Source: Vannielia litorea
GTDB lineage: Bacteria; Pseudomonadota; Alphaproteobacteria; Rhodobacterales; Rhodobacteraceae
Assembly (NCBI RefSeq): GCF_019801175.1
Contig: NZ_JAHVJR010000001.1
Location: forward strand, 682,001-746,000
DNA length: 64,000 nt
Reading direction: 5' to 3'
The notes under the pieces are model-generated. The model was not told the origin of the DNA. It was given only the letters and a program-made list of their open reading frames with translations, and searched no databases. Positions 43,326 to 52,348 of the stretch are shown here, one piece after another. Each line of letters begins with the position of its first letter. The stretch's first letter is position 1. A program made the position numbers and the translations under genes.

Positions 43326-45298
43326 GCCGCGCGGCGCAGATCGGTCTGGCGGGCGCGGGGCTGCTGGCCTTGGCGCTCTGGGCGTGGGCGGCGACGGGCA
43401 TGTTGCCGGTGGGTGCGTGGCCGCGCCTGCCGTTCCGCGCCGGGGAGATGAACCTCGATCAGATCCTGCTGGCCTTCGGGATGATGCCGCGCGGGGTGAT
43501 CGCCCTCGTCGCGGGCGCGGCGCTGGGGCTTTCAGGCGCGCTGCTGCAAACCGTGTTGCGCAACCCGGCGGCCGACCCGACGACGCTGGGCATTTCATCG
43601 GGCGCGCAGCTTGCGCTGGTGCTGGCCACCATCTTCGCCCCGGGCCTGCTGGTGGAGGGCCGCTGGCCGGTGGCCGTGGCGGGGGCAGCGCTGGCGGCGG
43701 CGCTGGTGCTGGCGGTGGGCGCCCGGCGCGGCTTTGCACCGGTGACGATGGTGATCGTGGGCATGCTGGTGGGGCTGACGGCCAGCGCCGTCGCCACCGC
43801 CGTGACCCTCTCGCAGGGGCAATACCTGCTCTCGCTGGTGATCTGGAACGGCGGCTCGCTGGTGCAGCAAGACTGGACGGGTGTGCTCTCACTCGCCGCT
43901 GTACTTGCCCTCGGGAGCCTTGCCGCCGCGCTGCTCGCGCGCCCGCTCCGGGTGCTCTCGCTCGGGGTCGAGGGCGCCTCGGGGCTGGGGCTCAACGTGG
44001 CGGCGGTGCGTTTGGCGGGCATCGCGGTGGCCGTGGGGCTGGCGGCGGCGGTCTCTGCCGAGCTGGGGCTGATCGGCTTTGTCGGCCTCGCCGGGCCGGC
44101 GTTGGCCCGCAGCCTTGGCGCGCGCACCATTCCTCAGCGGCTTGTGCTTTCGCCGGTGATCGGCGCGCTGATCCTGTCGCTCTGCGACGGCGTGGTGCTG
44201 GCAGTTGCAGGCGCCAGCGGCGAGATGTTCCCTACCGGCGCACTGACCGGGCTGATCGGCGGGCCGCTGCTGATCTGGCTGTTGCCCCGGCTGCGCGGCT
44301 CCACCCCGCCGGGCCGGGAGGCCGCCGAGGGTTCCGCGCCGCGCCTTGCCCGCCCCATGCCCTTGTTGCTCGGCCTGCTGGCGGCCCTGATCGCCGCGGC
44401 GCTCGTGCTGGTCTGGATCGGGCGGGTGCCCGGCGGCTGGGCCATCCTCGACGCCGAGAGCTTCTCCGATTTCCTCCCCATGCGCCTGCCGCGCCTGATC
44501 GCTGCCGCCTCGGCAGGGGCGGCGCTGGCAACGGCGGGGGCGCTGCTGCAACGGCTCACCGGCAACGCGCTGGCCTCGCCCGAGGTGCTGGGGGTATCGG
44601 GAGGGGCCGCGCTTGGCTTTGCCGCCGTGGTCTACCTCGGCACCGCCGCCACCGGGCCGATGCTATATGCAGGCACCATGACCGGCGGGGTGATCGCCCT
44701 GGCGCTGGTGGCGGCCTATGTGATGCGGCGCGACATGCCCGCCGAGCGTATTCTGCTGGCGGGCATCGCGGTGTCGGCGCTGGCATCGGCGGTGCTCTCG
44801 GCGATGATGGCGTCGGGCGATGCGCGCTCGTGGACGGTGCTGGCCTGGCTCAGCGGCTCCTCCTCGGCGGTGCTGATGCCCGGCGCGCTCGCGCTGGCCG
44901 CCCTTGCGCTGCTGCTCTGGGGCGCCGCGCTCACCACCGCGCGCTGGCTGACCATCCTGCCGCTGGGGGCGGGCGTTGCCGGCGGCCTCAGCCTGCCGCT
45001 GCGCCGGGCCCGGCTCCTGCTCATCCTGCTGGCCGGGCTGGCGACCGGGGCCGCCACCGTGCTGGTCGGCCCGCTCAGCTTTGTCGGGCTGATGGCGCCG
45101 CATATGGCCCGCCGCGCGGGGCTGGCACGGCCTGTGCATCACGTAACCGGGGCCGCGCTGATCGGCGCGCTGCTGATGTTGCTGGCCGATTTTGGCGCCC
45201 GCATGGCCGGCTTTCCCTATGAACTCCCTCTCGGCCTCTTCGCCTCGCTCATCGGGGCGCCGTGGCTGCTTTGGCTGATGATGAGAACAGGCAAATGA
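43322..45298 (+). CDS. Fused siderophore ABC permease (FhuB-like)
   Basis: 658 aa. Two FecCD-type permease halves in one chain: LQTVLRNPAADPTTLGISSGAQLALV with IGFVGLAGPALARSLG, then LQRLTGNALASPEVLGVSGGAALGF with LSFVGLMAPHMARRAG. About 20 membrane helices, as in E. coli FhuB. GTG start inside the stop of the binding-protein gene; its own TGA overlaps the ATG of the ATPase. Confidence 0.93.
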   Translation: MSRAAQIGLAGAGLLALALWAWAATGMLPVGAWPRLPFRAGEMNLDQILLAFGMMPRGVIALVAGAALGLSGALLQTVLRNPAADPTTLGISSGAQLALVLATIFAPGLLVEGRWPVAVAGAALAAALVLAVGARRGFAPVTMVIVGMLVGLTASAVATAVTLSQGQYLLSLVIWNGGSLVQQDWTGVLSLAAVLALGSLAAALLARPLRVLSLGVEGASGLGLNVAAVRLAGIAVAVGLAAAVSAELGLIGFVGLAGPALARSLGARTIPQRLVLSPVIGALILSLCDGVVLAVAGASGEMFPTGALTGLIGGPLLIWLLPRLRGSTPPGREAAEGSAPRLARPMPLLLGLLAALIAAALVLVWIGRVPGGWAILDAESFSDFLPMRLPRLIAAASAGAALATAGALLQRLTGNALASPEVLGVSGGAALGFAAVVYLGTAATGPMLYAGTMTGGVIALALVAAYVMRRDMPAERILLAGIAVSALASAVLSAMMASGDARSWTVLAWLSGSSSAVLMPGALALAALALLLWGAALTTARWLTILPLGAGVAGGLSLPLRRARLLLILLAGLATGAATVLVGPLSFVGLMAPHMARRAGLARPVHHVTGAALIGALLMLLADFGARMAGFPYELPLGLFASLIGAPWLLWLMMRTGK

Positions 45299-46062
45299 CC
45301 CTCTTCGACATTCAAGACCTCACCGTCGACGTGCCGGGCAGGCGGCTGCTGGAAGGCATCAGCCTCGCGGTGCCGCAGGGCAAGGTGACCGGGCTGATCG
45401 GGCACAATGGCTCCGGCAAGTCGACCCTGCTGAAGGTGCTGGCGCGTCAGATTGAGGCGGGGGGGCGCGTTGCCTTCGAGGGCAGGGCGCTCGCCGAGTG
45501 GAACGCCCGCGACTATGCCCGCCGCCTTGCCTTTCTGCCGCAAACCACGCCGCCCGCCGAGGGCATGGTGGTGCGCGAGCTGGTGGCGCTGGGGCGCTAC
45601 CCCTGGCACGGGGCGCTTGGCCGGTTCGGGCCGGAAGACGAGGCAACCGTGGCCCGCGCGATGGAAGAATGCGGCGTTGCCCGCTTTGCCGACCGTCTGG
45701 TGGATACGCTCTCGGGCGGCGAGCGGCAGCGTGTCTGGCTGGCGATGATGGTGGCGCAGCAGGCTTCCACCTTGCTGCTGGACGAGCCGATCTCGGCGCT
45801 CGACATCGCCCATGCCGTCGAGGTCATGCGGCTGGTGCGCCGGATGTGCCGCGAAGAGGGGCGCAGCGTGATGGTGGTGCTGCACGAGGTGAACATGGCC
45901 GCGCAATTCTGCGACCATATCGTGGCGCTCAAGCAGGGGCAGGTGGCGCTCGAAGGGCCGTCCTCCGACCTGATGCAGGCCGCGCGGTTGGAAGAGGTCT
46001 ATTCGGTGAAGATGGAAGTACTGCGCCGCGACGATGGCCAGACGGTTGCCGTGCCGGCGTGA
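45295..46062 (+). CDS. Siderophore ABC transporter ATPase 1 (FhuC-like)
   Basis: 255 aa, ATG overlapping the permease stop (ATGA). Walker A GHNGSGKST, signature LSGGERQRVW, Walker B TLLLDEPIS and the switch His in VLHEVNMAA are complete. Last gene of uptake system 1; powers import across the inner membrane. Confidence 0.94.
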   Translation: MTLFDIQDLTVDVPGRRLLEGISLAVPQGKVTGLIGHNGSGKSTLLKVLARQIEAGGRVAFEGRALAEWNARDYARRLAFLPQTTPPAEGMVVRELVALGRYPWHGALGRFGPEDEATVARAMEECGVARFADRLVDTLSGGERQRVWLAMMVAQQASTLLLDEPISALDIAHAVEVMRLVRRMCREEGRSVMVVLHEVNMAAQFCDHIVALKQGQVALEGPSSDLMQAARLEEVYSVKMEVLRRDDGQTVAVPA

Positions 46063-46081
46063 GCAGGCGAGGATCTTGCTG

Positions 46082-46101
46082 GTGTAAAGGGTGCTTTACA
46101 C
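46082..46101. promoter_or_regulatory. Palindromic operator 1 (GTGTAAAG-N4-CTTTACAC)
   Basis: Perfect 8-bp arms around GGTG. An identical-arm palindrome lies 38 bp away. Both sit in the 90-base gap before the membrane-protein/XRE operon, most likely sites for that small XRE repressor. Confidence 0.72.
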
Positions 46102-46119
46102 TCTCGGCTGGCTCCGCTA

Positions 46120-46139
46120 GTGTAAAGGTAACTTTACAC
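46120..46139. promoter_or_regulatory. Palindromic operator 2 (GTGTAAAG-N4-CTTTACAC)
   Basis: Perfect 8-bp arms around GTAA, 14 bases before the start codon of the membrane protein, so binding would cover the ribosome site or promoter. Confidence 0.72.
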
Positions 46140-46152
46140 AGTGGAGGTCGCA

Positions 46153-46521
46153 ATGCGAGCTTTTCTCTTTCTCGCCGGGGGTCTGGCCGCCTATGTAGGC
46201 GCGCTGTTCCTGTCCAATTCCATCCTGGCGCAGGGTGTCAGCAGCCCGATCCTGCGGGCGCTGGTTGCGCTCAGCCCGATGATCCCGGGCGTCTTCATCT
46301 GCGGTGCCGTCCTCTTCACCATCCGCACCCTCGATGAGTTGCAAAGAAAGCTGCAATACGAGGCGCTTGCCCTGTCTTTCGCGGGCACGGCCTTACTGAC
46401 CTTCGGCTACGGCTTTCTCGAGGGAGTCGGCTTTCCGAAGATCTCGATGTTCGCAGTGTGGCCCCTGATGGCGGCACTCTGGGTCGTTGGCGTTGTGATC
46501 GGCCGGTTTCGGTTCGGATGA
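46153..46521 (+). CDS. Four-helix membrane protein paired with an XRE regulator
   Basis: 122 aa from the ATG behind GGAGG (a GTG 12 bases earlier is less likely). Four hydrophobic segments with a charged cytoplasmic loop (RTLDELQRKLQYEA). This loop and the pairing with a 66-aa XRE protein are typical of a common small operon in bacteria; the role is not known. Stop overlaps the regulator start (ATGA). Confidence 0.75.
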   Translation: MRAFLFLAGGLAAYVGALFLSNSILAQGVSSPILRALVALSPMIPGVFICGAVLFTIRTLDELQRKLQYEALALSFAGTALLTFGYGFLEGVGFPKISMFAVWPLMAALWVVGVVIGRFRFG

Positions 46522-46718
46522 ACAACCGGGTGCGAGAGCTCCGGATGGAGCGGAACTGGTCTCAGGTCGCGCTGGCCGAGAGCCTCGAGGTCAGCCGGCA
46601 AACCGTCAACGCGATCGAGCGGGGCCGTTACGACCCCAGCCTTCCGCTGGCCTTCAAAATCGCGCGGCATTTCGGGGTGACGATCGAGGACCTGTTTCAG
46701 CCGGACCCGGACGATTGA
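46518..46718 (+). CDS. Small XRE-family transcriptional regulator
   Basis: 66 aa, nearly all helix-turn-helix: NRVRELRMERNWSQVALAESLEVSRQTVNAIERGRYDPSLPLAFKIARHFG followed by TIEDLFQ. Overlaps the membrane-protein gene by four bases. Probably represses its own operon through the two GTGTAAAG palindromes. Confidence 0.92.
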   Translation: MNNRVRELRMERNWSQVALAESLEVSRQTVNAIERGRYDPSLPLAFKIARHFGVTIEDLFQPDPDD

Positions 46719-46949
46719 AGCCTGCCACGGGCGCAAGGGCGCATCCGCCACGCGCGAAGCCCCATGCCCCGGGGCAGGCGTGGCCCCACCACCCCGCGCG
46801 CCAGAGCAGGGGTAGCGCCTGTCTTGCAAGCCCAGTAAGACCGGCCTAGCTTTTACGCAGGCAGCGCCCGTTCGGTCTGCCGCCCAGCCCGCATCCGCCC
46901 CCGGCGCTGCCAGCCATCCCTCCAACATCCCGGTCGGAAAGGAACCGCC

Positions 46950-47846
46950 GTGGGGTTCATGCATTCCATGATCTGCCAGACAGATGGCATTCGGAGCACG
47001 GCGCCGGTGCAGTGGCGCTCTTACGAGGGCATGTGCGCCGTGCATTGGGAGGCGCAGGGCGAGCCCGGTGCGCGCGGCTATTACCGCTCGCCCGATCCGC
47101 GGGTCATGCTGTTTTTCAACGATGTGTCGCACCGGATCACCTTTTCGGAGCAGGAGGCCGAGCCGGGGCCGCAGTGGCGGCCGATGCTTCGGGCGCTTTA
47201 CGTGCCTGCCGGGGTGCCGATGTGGACGCAGTTTCACGCGCGGCACGAGTTTTCGCATCTTGATCTGCACCTGAACCGCGGCTGGCTCGTGCGGAGGCTG
47301 GCCCCGATGTTCGGCGAGAAGGAGGCCGAAGCCGCGCTGCGCCTGCCGGTCGAGGTGCAGGATGTCGGCGCGCTTGCGGCTCTTGCCACCGCGCTGACCG
47401 AAGAGATCGCCGCGCCGAGCCGGGGGCCGTATTTTGCCGAAAGCCTCGCCATCGCCCTGCTGACCGGGCTGATCGACCCGCCAGAGGCCGAACCTGCTGA
47501 GATAACCACGCAGGGCGGGCTGACGCCCAACCAGATGCGCCGCCTGCGGCAGCTGATCTCCGGGGGCAAGGGGCGGCTGACCAATGCAGAGCTGAGCCAG
47601 GCCGTGGGCCTCTCCGAAGGGTGGTTCTGCCACGCCTTCAAGAAGACCACGGGCAAGACGCCCTTGCAGTGGCAGCAGGAGCTGCGGATCTCGATGGTGA
47701 AGGAGAGCCTGCTGCGGAGCGACGAGAGCCTCGCAGACATCGCCCTGCGCTACGACTTTTCGGATCAGGGCCACCTGACCCGCGTGTTCCGGCGCTACGA
47801 GGGCACAACACCCTCGGCCTGGAGACGCGAAGCGCGCGCCAGCTAG
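46950..47846 (+). CDS. AraC-family regulator, likely siderophore-responsive
   Basis: 298 aa, GTG start behind AAAGGAACC (ATG at 46959 is an alternative). A PchR-like N-terminal sensing domain is followed by a C-terminal double HTH (LTNAELSQAVGLSEGWFCHAFKKTTGKTPLQWQQELR and SLADIALRYDFSDQGHLTRVFRRYEGTTPSAWR). AraC proteins in such loci bind the ferric siderophore and activate the receptor genes. It lies between the two uptake systems, convergent with receptor 2. Confidence 0.9.
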   Translation: MGFMHSMICQTDGIRSTAPVQWRSYEGMCAVHWEAQGEPGARGYYRSPDPRVMLFFNDVSHRITFSEQEAEPGPQWRPMLRALYVPAGVPMWTQFHARHEFSHLDLHLNRGWLVRRLAPMFGEKEAEAALRLPVEVQDVGALAALATALTEEIAAPSRGPYFAESLAIALLTGLIDPPEAEPAEITTQGGLTPNQMRRLRQLISGGKGRLTNAELSQAVGLSEGWFCHAFKKTTGKTPLQWQQELRISMVKESLLRSDESLADIALRYDFSDQGHLTRVFRRYEGTTPSAWRREARAS

Positions 47847-47863
47847 GCGCGCCCTTGGGCCTG

Positions 47864-47906
47864 CTGCCCGCCCCGCCCGGGGGAAACGACCGGGCGGGGC
47901 GGGCAG
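47864..47906. terminator. Long GC hairpin between convergent genes
   Basis: Perfect 17-bp stem (CTGCCCGCCCCGCCCGG with its complement) and a 9-nt loop between the araC-type gene and receptor 2. No U-tract on either strand, so it would act as a bidirectional transcription barrier or RNA end protector. Confidence 0.55.
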
Positions 47907-47913
47907 GGCGGCC

Positions 47914-50028
47914 TTACCAGGTGTGGTTCAGCGTCAGGCTCCACTCACGCCCGGGGTTGTAGTAATTGGCCGAAAAGCCCTTTTGCGCGATGTGCTGCTC
48001 GTCGAACAGGTTGGTCACGGTCAGGCGCACCGCGGTGTTGTCGGCAATCTGGTAGCCCACGGCGGCATCGAAGACCCAAGCCGCGTCGATCCGGTCGGTA
48101 TTGGCTGTCGAGGTCCAGTATTCGCCGGTGTAGCGGGCGCCCAGCCCGAGATCGAGGTCGCCACGCCCGCCCGCGCCGGGGACGAGGTAGTTGACCCAGA
48201 GCGAGGCCTGATGCTTCGGCGTGTGCGGCAGCTCGTTGCCATTGTTGCCGCCGCTGTCCGACTGGACGATCTCGCTTTCAAGGTAGGTATAGGCGCCGGT
48301 AAAGGAGAGCTGGTCGTTGATCTCGGCCTTGGCCTCCAGTTCGAGCCCGCGCACCCGGCTTTCGCCGATGGGTTCGTCGAGCAGCGTGTCGGGGTTGGTG
48401 ACCGTCTGGTTGAACTTGCTCAGATCGAAGATCGCGGCCGTGAACAGCGCGCGCATGCCATCGGGCCGGTACTTGAGGCCCAGCTCCCACTGCTTGCCGC
48501 GCTCCGGCTCCAGCCCGTAGCCATAAGCCGTGCTGAAGGAGGCGGGCACCACGGATTCCGCGTAGCTGCCGTAGAGCGAAAGCTCGGGCGTGAACTTGTA
48601 GGTCAGCCCGGCGCGCAGCGAGGTTTCCTCGAACTCGCCGGAGATCGGAAGGCTCATCCCGGCGATGTGGTAGATCTGCTCCTGATCGATCCAGTCCTGA
48701 CGCAGGCCAACCTGCGCGATCAGCCGATCCCAAGAGAACTCCTGCTGCAGGTAAAGCGACTTGGCCTGCACCTTGTTGGTGGTGTCCTGATAGGGCGCCG
48801 TGCTGCCCAGATCGAGCCCGCCGGTATAGGTCGGATCGGTAAAGTCGATATCGGCGGCGGCGGTGTACCAGAGCTTGTTCTCGCGATAGTTGTCGCGGAA
48901 CTCCACACCCACCATGGTCCGGCTGTGCACATTGCCGATATCGGTCTCGTAGAGCAGGTGCGCGTCGACCACGAGGTTTTCGAACTCGGAGGCATTGGCG
49001 AAGTAGTAGCGCGAAACCGTCGTCGCCCCGGTGGTCGCGCCGAGGAAGACGTAGCCAAAGCCGCCCGTGCCCTTGGTATAGCGGGCCGTCGAGCCAAAGC
49101 TCAGCCCGTTGCCGAAGTCATGCTCGAGCTTCAGGGTCAGGGTGTCTCGGTCGGTGCCGAGATAGTTGAAGTCGGGCTCGCCAAGAAAGAGCGAACGGTC
49201 GAACTCGTCGCCATTGGCCGGATAGCCGGAGCTGTTGGGGTAGCCGTCGCGATAGAGCTTGTCATAAACGAGGCTGACAGTGGTGTAATCGGTCGGCCGC
49301 CACGCAAGGCCCGCCATGAAGAAGCTCTCATCATCGTTGGACGAATCGGTCTCGGCCTCACCGTCCTTGATCTTGCCGGTCAGCCGCCACGAGAACGGAC
49401 TGCCCTCGCCGAAGCTGTCGCCCATGTCGAAGCCCAGCTCCTTGTGGTTGAAGCTGCCGAGTGTGCCGTAAATCTCGCGCAGGCGCTCGCCGGTGGGGCT
49501 CTTGGTGACAAAGTTCACCGCGCCGCCGGGGTCCGACAGGCCGAAGGCGGTGGAGTTGGCGCCCTTCAGCACCTCCACCCGGTCAAAGGCGAAGGGCTCT
49601 TCGCGCACGCCGCCGAAGGCATCGCCGATCAGCAGGCCGTCGCGGTAAGTGGTGGCGTCGTAGCCGCGGATCTTGAAGAAGTCATAGCGGTCATCCCGCC
49701 CGTAAAAGTCGGTCGTCACCCCGGAGGTGTATTGCAGCACCTGCTCGGTGGTTGAGGCGCCGCGCCGCTCGATCTCTGCCGAGGTCACGACCGAAACCGT
49801 GGCCGAGCTGTCCAGAATGTCATTCGGCAGGCCGCTGCCCGAGCTGATCTGGCTCGCCACGGTGGTTTCACTGTCGGCATCGCCCGGGCCGCTGCTCTCC
49901 ACGAAAATCGTGCTGAGCTCGAACGCCGGGGCGTCTTGCGACTGGGCCGGGAAGGCGGCCAGCAAGGCTGTTGCAGCACTGGTGGCCATCAGCCGGGCAA
50001 GGCGAGGGGAGGGGGAAAGTCTGGTCAC
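47914..50028 (-). CDS. TonB-dependent ferric-siderophore receptor 2
   Basis: 704 aa from the GTG at 50028 (GGAG upstream), which places the signal peptide RLARLMATSAATALLAAFPAQSQ at the N-terminus; longer readings add non-coding sequence. Plug: ASTTEQVLQYTSGV, IRGYDATTYRDGL, VEVLKGANSTAFGLSDPGGAVNF. The barrel ends in GREWSLTLNHTW with a terminal aromatic. FhuA/FoxA-like. Divergent from the system 2 operon. Confidence 0.92.
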   Translation of the reverse strand: MTRLSPSPRLARLMATSAATALLAAFPAQSQDAPAFELSTIFVESSGPGDADSETTVASQISSGSGLPNDILDSSATVSVVTSAEIERRGASTTEQVLQYTSGVTTDFYGRDDRYDFFKIRGYDATTYRDGLLIGDAFGGVREEPFAFDRVEVLKGANSTAFGLSDPGGAVNFVTKSPTGERLREIYGTLGSFNHKELGFDMGDSFGEGSPFSWRLTGKIKDGEAETDSSNDDESFFMAGLAWRPTDYTTVSLVYDKLYRDGYPNSSGYPANGDEFDRSLFLGEPDFNYLGTDRDTLTLKLEHDFGNGLSFGSTARYTKGTGGFGYVFLGATTGATTVSRYYFANASEFENLVVDAHLLYETDIGNVHSRTMVGVEFRDNYRENKLWYTAAADIDFTDPTYTGGLDLGSTAPYQDTTNKVQAKSLYLQQEFSWDRLIAQVGLRQDWIDQEQIYHIAGMSLPISGEFEETSLRAGLTYKFTPELSLYGSYAESVVPASFSTAYGYGLEPERGKQWELGLKYRPDGMRALFTAAIFDLSKFNQTVTNPDTLLDEPIGESRVRGLELEAKAEINDQLSFTGAYTYLESEIVQSDSGGNNGNELPHTPKHQASLWVNYLVPGAGGRGDLDLGLGARYTGEYWTSTANTDRIDAAWVFDAAVGYQIADNTAVRLTVTNLFDEQHIAQKGFSANYYNPGREWSLTLNHTW

Positions 50029-50182
50029 GTCAGGTTGGCTCCTGTTGTTGTTTTGGCCAAGGGTCGCGGCAAGGTGGCTGACCGCAGGGCGGGTGGCGGC
50101 AGGCACGCGCCACACCTGCGGCACAAGGCGCGCAGGAGGGGAGAATGCCATCATTTCAGCCGCAGACTTACCGGATGCCTTT

Positions 50183-50216
50183 TGCCAAATCTTGGAGGAG
50201 ACTCCGGTTTTTGGCA
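50183..50216. promoter_or_regulatory. Inverted repeat between receptor 2 and binding protein 2
   Basis: TGCCAAA-N20-TTTGGCA in the 295-base divergent promoter region, with an inner GGAG/CTCC pair. Candidate site for the AraC regulator or an iron regulator; no match to a known iron box was recognised. Confidence 0.35.
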
Positions 50217-50323
50217 TTTTCTGACTAAAAGAGTTGGGATTGGGGGTGAAAGCCCGGCTGCGCTCCGTTAGACCGCACTCACCAACGCTGGCGGGGCGTC
50301 CGCCCGTTCTCGGGAGAAACACA

Positions 50324-51316
50324 ATGCAGGTCTTGCGCCTCGGCCCCAGATATCTCTGCGCCTTTGCCCTGTGGCTCGGCATCGCTGCGCCCCTTGCGGC
50401 CCAAGCCGCTTGGCCGGTCGAGGTCGAGCACGCCTATGGCACCACTGTGGTGCCTGAAAAGCCCCTGCGTGTGGCCACGGTGAACTGGTCCAACCACGAG
50501 GTGCCGCTGGCGCTCGGGGTGGTGCCGGTGGGCATGGCCGCCGCGAACTTCGGCGATGATGACGGCGATGGGGTGCTGCCTTGGGTCACCGACCGGCTGG
50601 ATGAACTGGGCGCCGAGGTTCCCGTGCTCTTTGACGAGGGCGATGGCATCGACTTCGAGGCAGTGGCCGCCGCCGAGCCCGATGTGATCCTCGCCGCCCA
50701 TTCGGGCCTGTCCGAGCAGGATTACCAGATCCTCAGCCAGATCGCCCCCACCGTGGCCTACCCTGACATGCCGTGGACGACTGAATGGCGGCAGATGATC
50801 CGGATGAACAGCGCCGGGATGGGCATGGCCGAGGAGGGCGAGGCGCTGATTGCGGACCTCGAGGCGCAGATTGCGGCGGGCGTGGCTGAGCACCCGGTGC
50901 TGGCGGGCAAGAGCGCGATCTTCGTCACCCATCTCGACCCGACCGACCTCAGCCGCATTCCCTTCTACACCGACCGCGACACACGCGTGGCCTTCCTGCA
51001 CGATCTCGGGCTGGTCTCGCCCGAGCCGGTGAAAGAACTCTCCGCCACCGGTCGCTTTGCCGGTGAGATCAGCTCCGAGCGGATCGACGCTCTGGGCGAT
51101 GTCGATATCGTGGTGACCTACGGCAGCAGCGCGCTGGTGAGCCAGCTTGGCAGCTACATGCTGACGCGACAGATGCCGGCAGTCTCGCGCAACTCCATCG
51201 TGTTGCTGAACAACGACCCGCTCGGCACCGCCGCGCACCCTTCGCCGCTGGCCATTCCTTACGTGCTCGACGCCTACCTCGACCTGCTCTCCGAGGCCGC
51301 CGCAAAGGCGGAGTGA
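50324..51316 (+). CDS. Siderophore ABC transporter binding protein 2
   Basis: 330 aa, ATG behind GGGAGAAAC. Sec signal MQVLRLGPRYLCAFALWLG, ending at AAQA. Body of a FepB/FecB-type binding protein (PLRVATVNWSNHEVPLALGVVPVGMAAANFG, AAAEPDVILAAHSGLSEQDYQILSQIAPTVAYP). First gene of a five-gene operon. Confidence 0.92.
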   Translation: MQVLRLGPRYLCAFALWLGIAAPLAAQAAWPVEVEHAYGTTVVPEKPLRVATVNWSNHEVPLALGVVPVGMAAANFGDDDGDGVLPWVTDRLDELGAEVPVLFDEGDGIDFEAVAAAEPDVILAAHSGLSEQDYQILSQIAPTVAYPDMPWTTEWRQMIRMNSAGMGMAEEGEALIADLEAQIAAGVAEHPVLAGKSAIFVTHLDPTDLSRIPFYTDRDTRVAFLHDLGLVSPEPVKELSATGRFAGEISSERIDALGDVDIVVTYGSSALVSQLGSYMLTRQMPAVSRNSIVLLNNDPLGTAAHPSPLAIPYVLDAYLDLLSEAAAKAE

Positions 51317-51322
51317 GCGCGC

Positions 51323-52348
51323 TTGAGACCCGGCTCGTCCTCCCTGCGCAGTGTGGCGCGCGGCGCAAACCCGGCGTGGCTGCTCGCGGCGGTGGCGGCG
51401 CTCGTGCTTGCCGCAGGGCTTTCGCTCGCCTTCGGGGCGCGTGTCACCAGCCTGTCTGAACTCGTCTCTGCCCTGAGCAGCCCGCCGGACACCATGGGCG
51501 AGGTCGCCGTGGCCAGCCGGGTGCCGCGCACCGTGCTGGCGGCCCTCGCCGGGGCGGCGCTTGGCCTGACCGGCGCGGTGATGCAGGGCGTCACCCGCAA
51601 CCCGCTGGCCGACCCGGGCATCCTCGGCGTCAACGCGGGCGCGGCACTGGCCGTGGTGATCGGGCTGGCGAGCTTCGGCCTCGGCTCGCTCACCGGCTAT
51701 ATCCTCGCCGCCACGCTGGGCGCCGCACTGTCGGCTGTTGGCGTTTATGCCATCGCCAGCCTCGGCGCGGGCGGGGCCACGCCGCTCAAACTGGCGCTGG
51801 CGGGCGCAGCGCTAACGGCGGCGCTCACCTCGCTGACCACTGCCGTGGTGCTGCCCCGGGGCGACATCGCCGGGCTGGTGCAATCCTGGCTCGTTGGCGG
51901 TGTGGGCGGCGCAACGTGGGAGCGGATCACACCGGTGCTGCCCTTTCTCGCGGTCGGCGCCGGGCTTTCGCTTGCCTCGGCCCGCAAGCTCAACCTGCTG
52001 GCACTGGGCGACGACACCGCCGCCGGGCTGGGAGAGACGGTCTGGCGCGCCCGCGCCGTGGCCGCCCTCGGCGCGGTCATGCTCTGCGGGGCGGTCACGG
52101 CGGTTTGCGGGCCGATTGGCTTTGTCGGCCTCGTGGTGCCGCACCTGAGCCGGCTGGTGACCGGGGTGGACTATCGCCTGATCTTGCCCGCCTCTGCGCT
52201 CTCTGGCGCAATGCTGCTGATGCTGGCAGACGTGGGCGGGCGTATCGTCGCGCGCCCGGCAGAGCTCGACGTGGGCATCGTCACCGCCTTCATCGGCGCG
52301 CCGGTCTTCATCTGGATCGTGCGGCGCAAACGGGTGGCCGCGCTGTGA
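51323..52348 (+). CDS. Siderophore ABC permease 2a (FecC/FepD-like)
   Basis: 341 aa with a TTG start behind GGAG. FecCD family: MQGVTRNPLADPGILGVNAGAALAVV and GPIGFVGLVVPHLSRLVTG, about ten membrane helices. Stop overlaps the GTG of the second permease. Confidence 0.93.
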   Translation: MRPGSSSLRSVARGANPAWLLAAVAALVLAAGLSLAFGARVTSLSELVSALSSPPDTMGEVAVASRVPRTVLAALAGAALGLTGAVMQGVTRNPLADPGILGVNAGAALAVVIGLASFGLGSLTGYILAATLGAALSAVGVYAIASLGAGGATPLKLALAGAALTAALTSLTTAVVLPRGDIAGLVQSWLVGGVGGATWERITPVLPFLAVGAGLSLASARKLNLLALGDDTAAGLGETVWRARAVAALGAVMLCGAVTAVCGPIGFVGLVVPHLSRLVTGVDYRLILPASALSGAMLLMLADVGGRIVARPAELDVGIVTAFIGAPVFIWIVRRKRVAAL

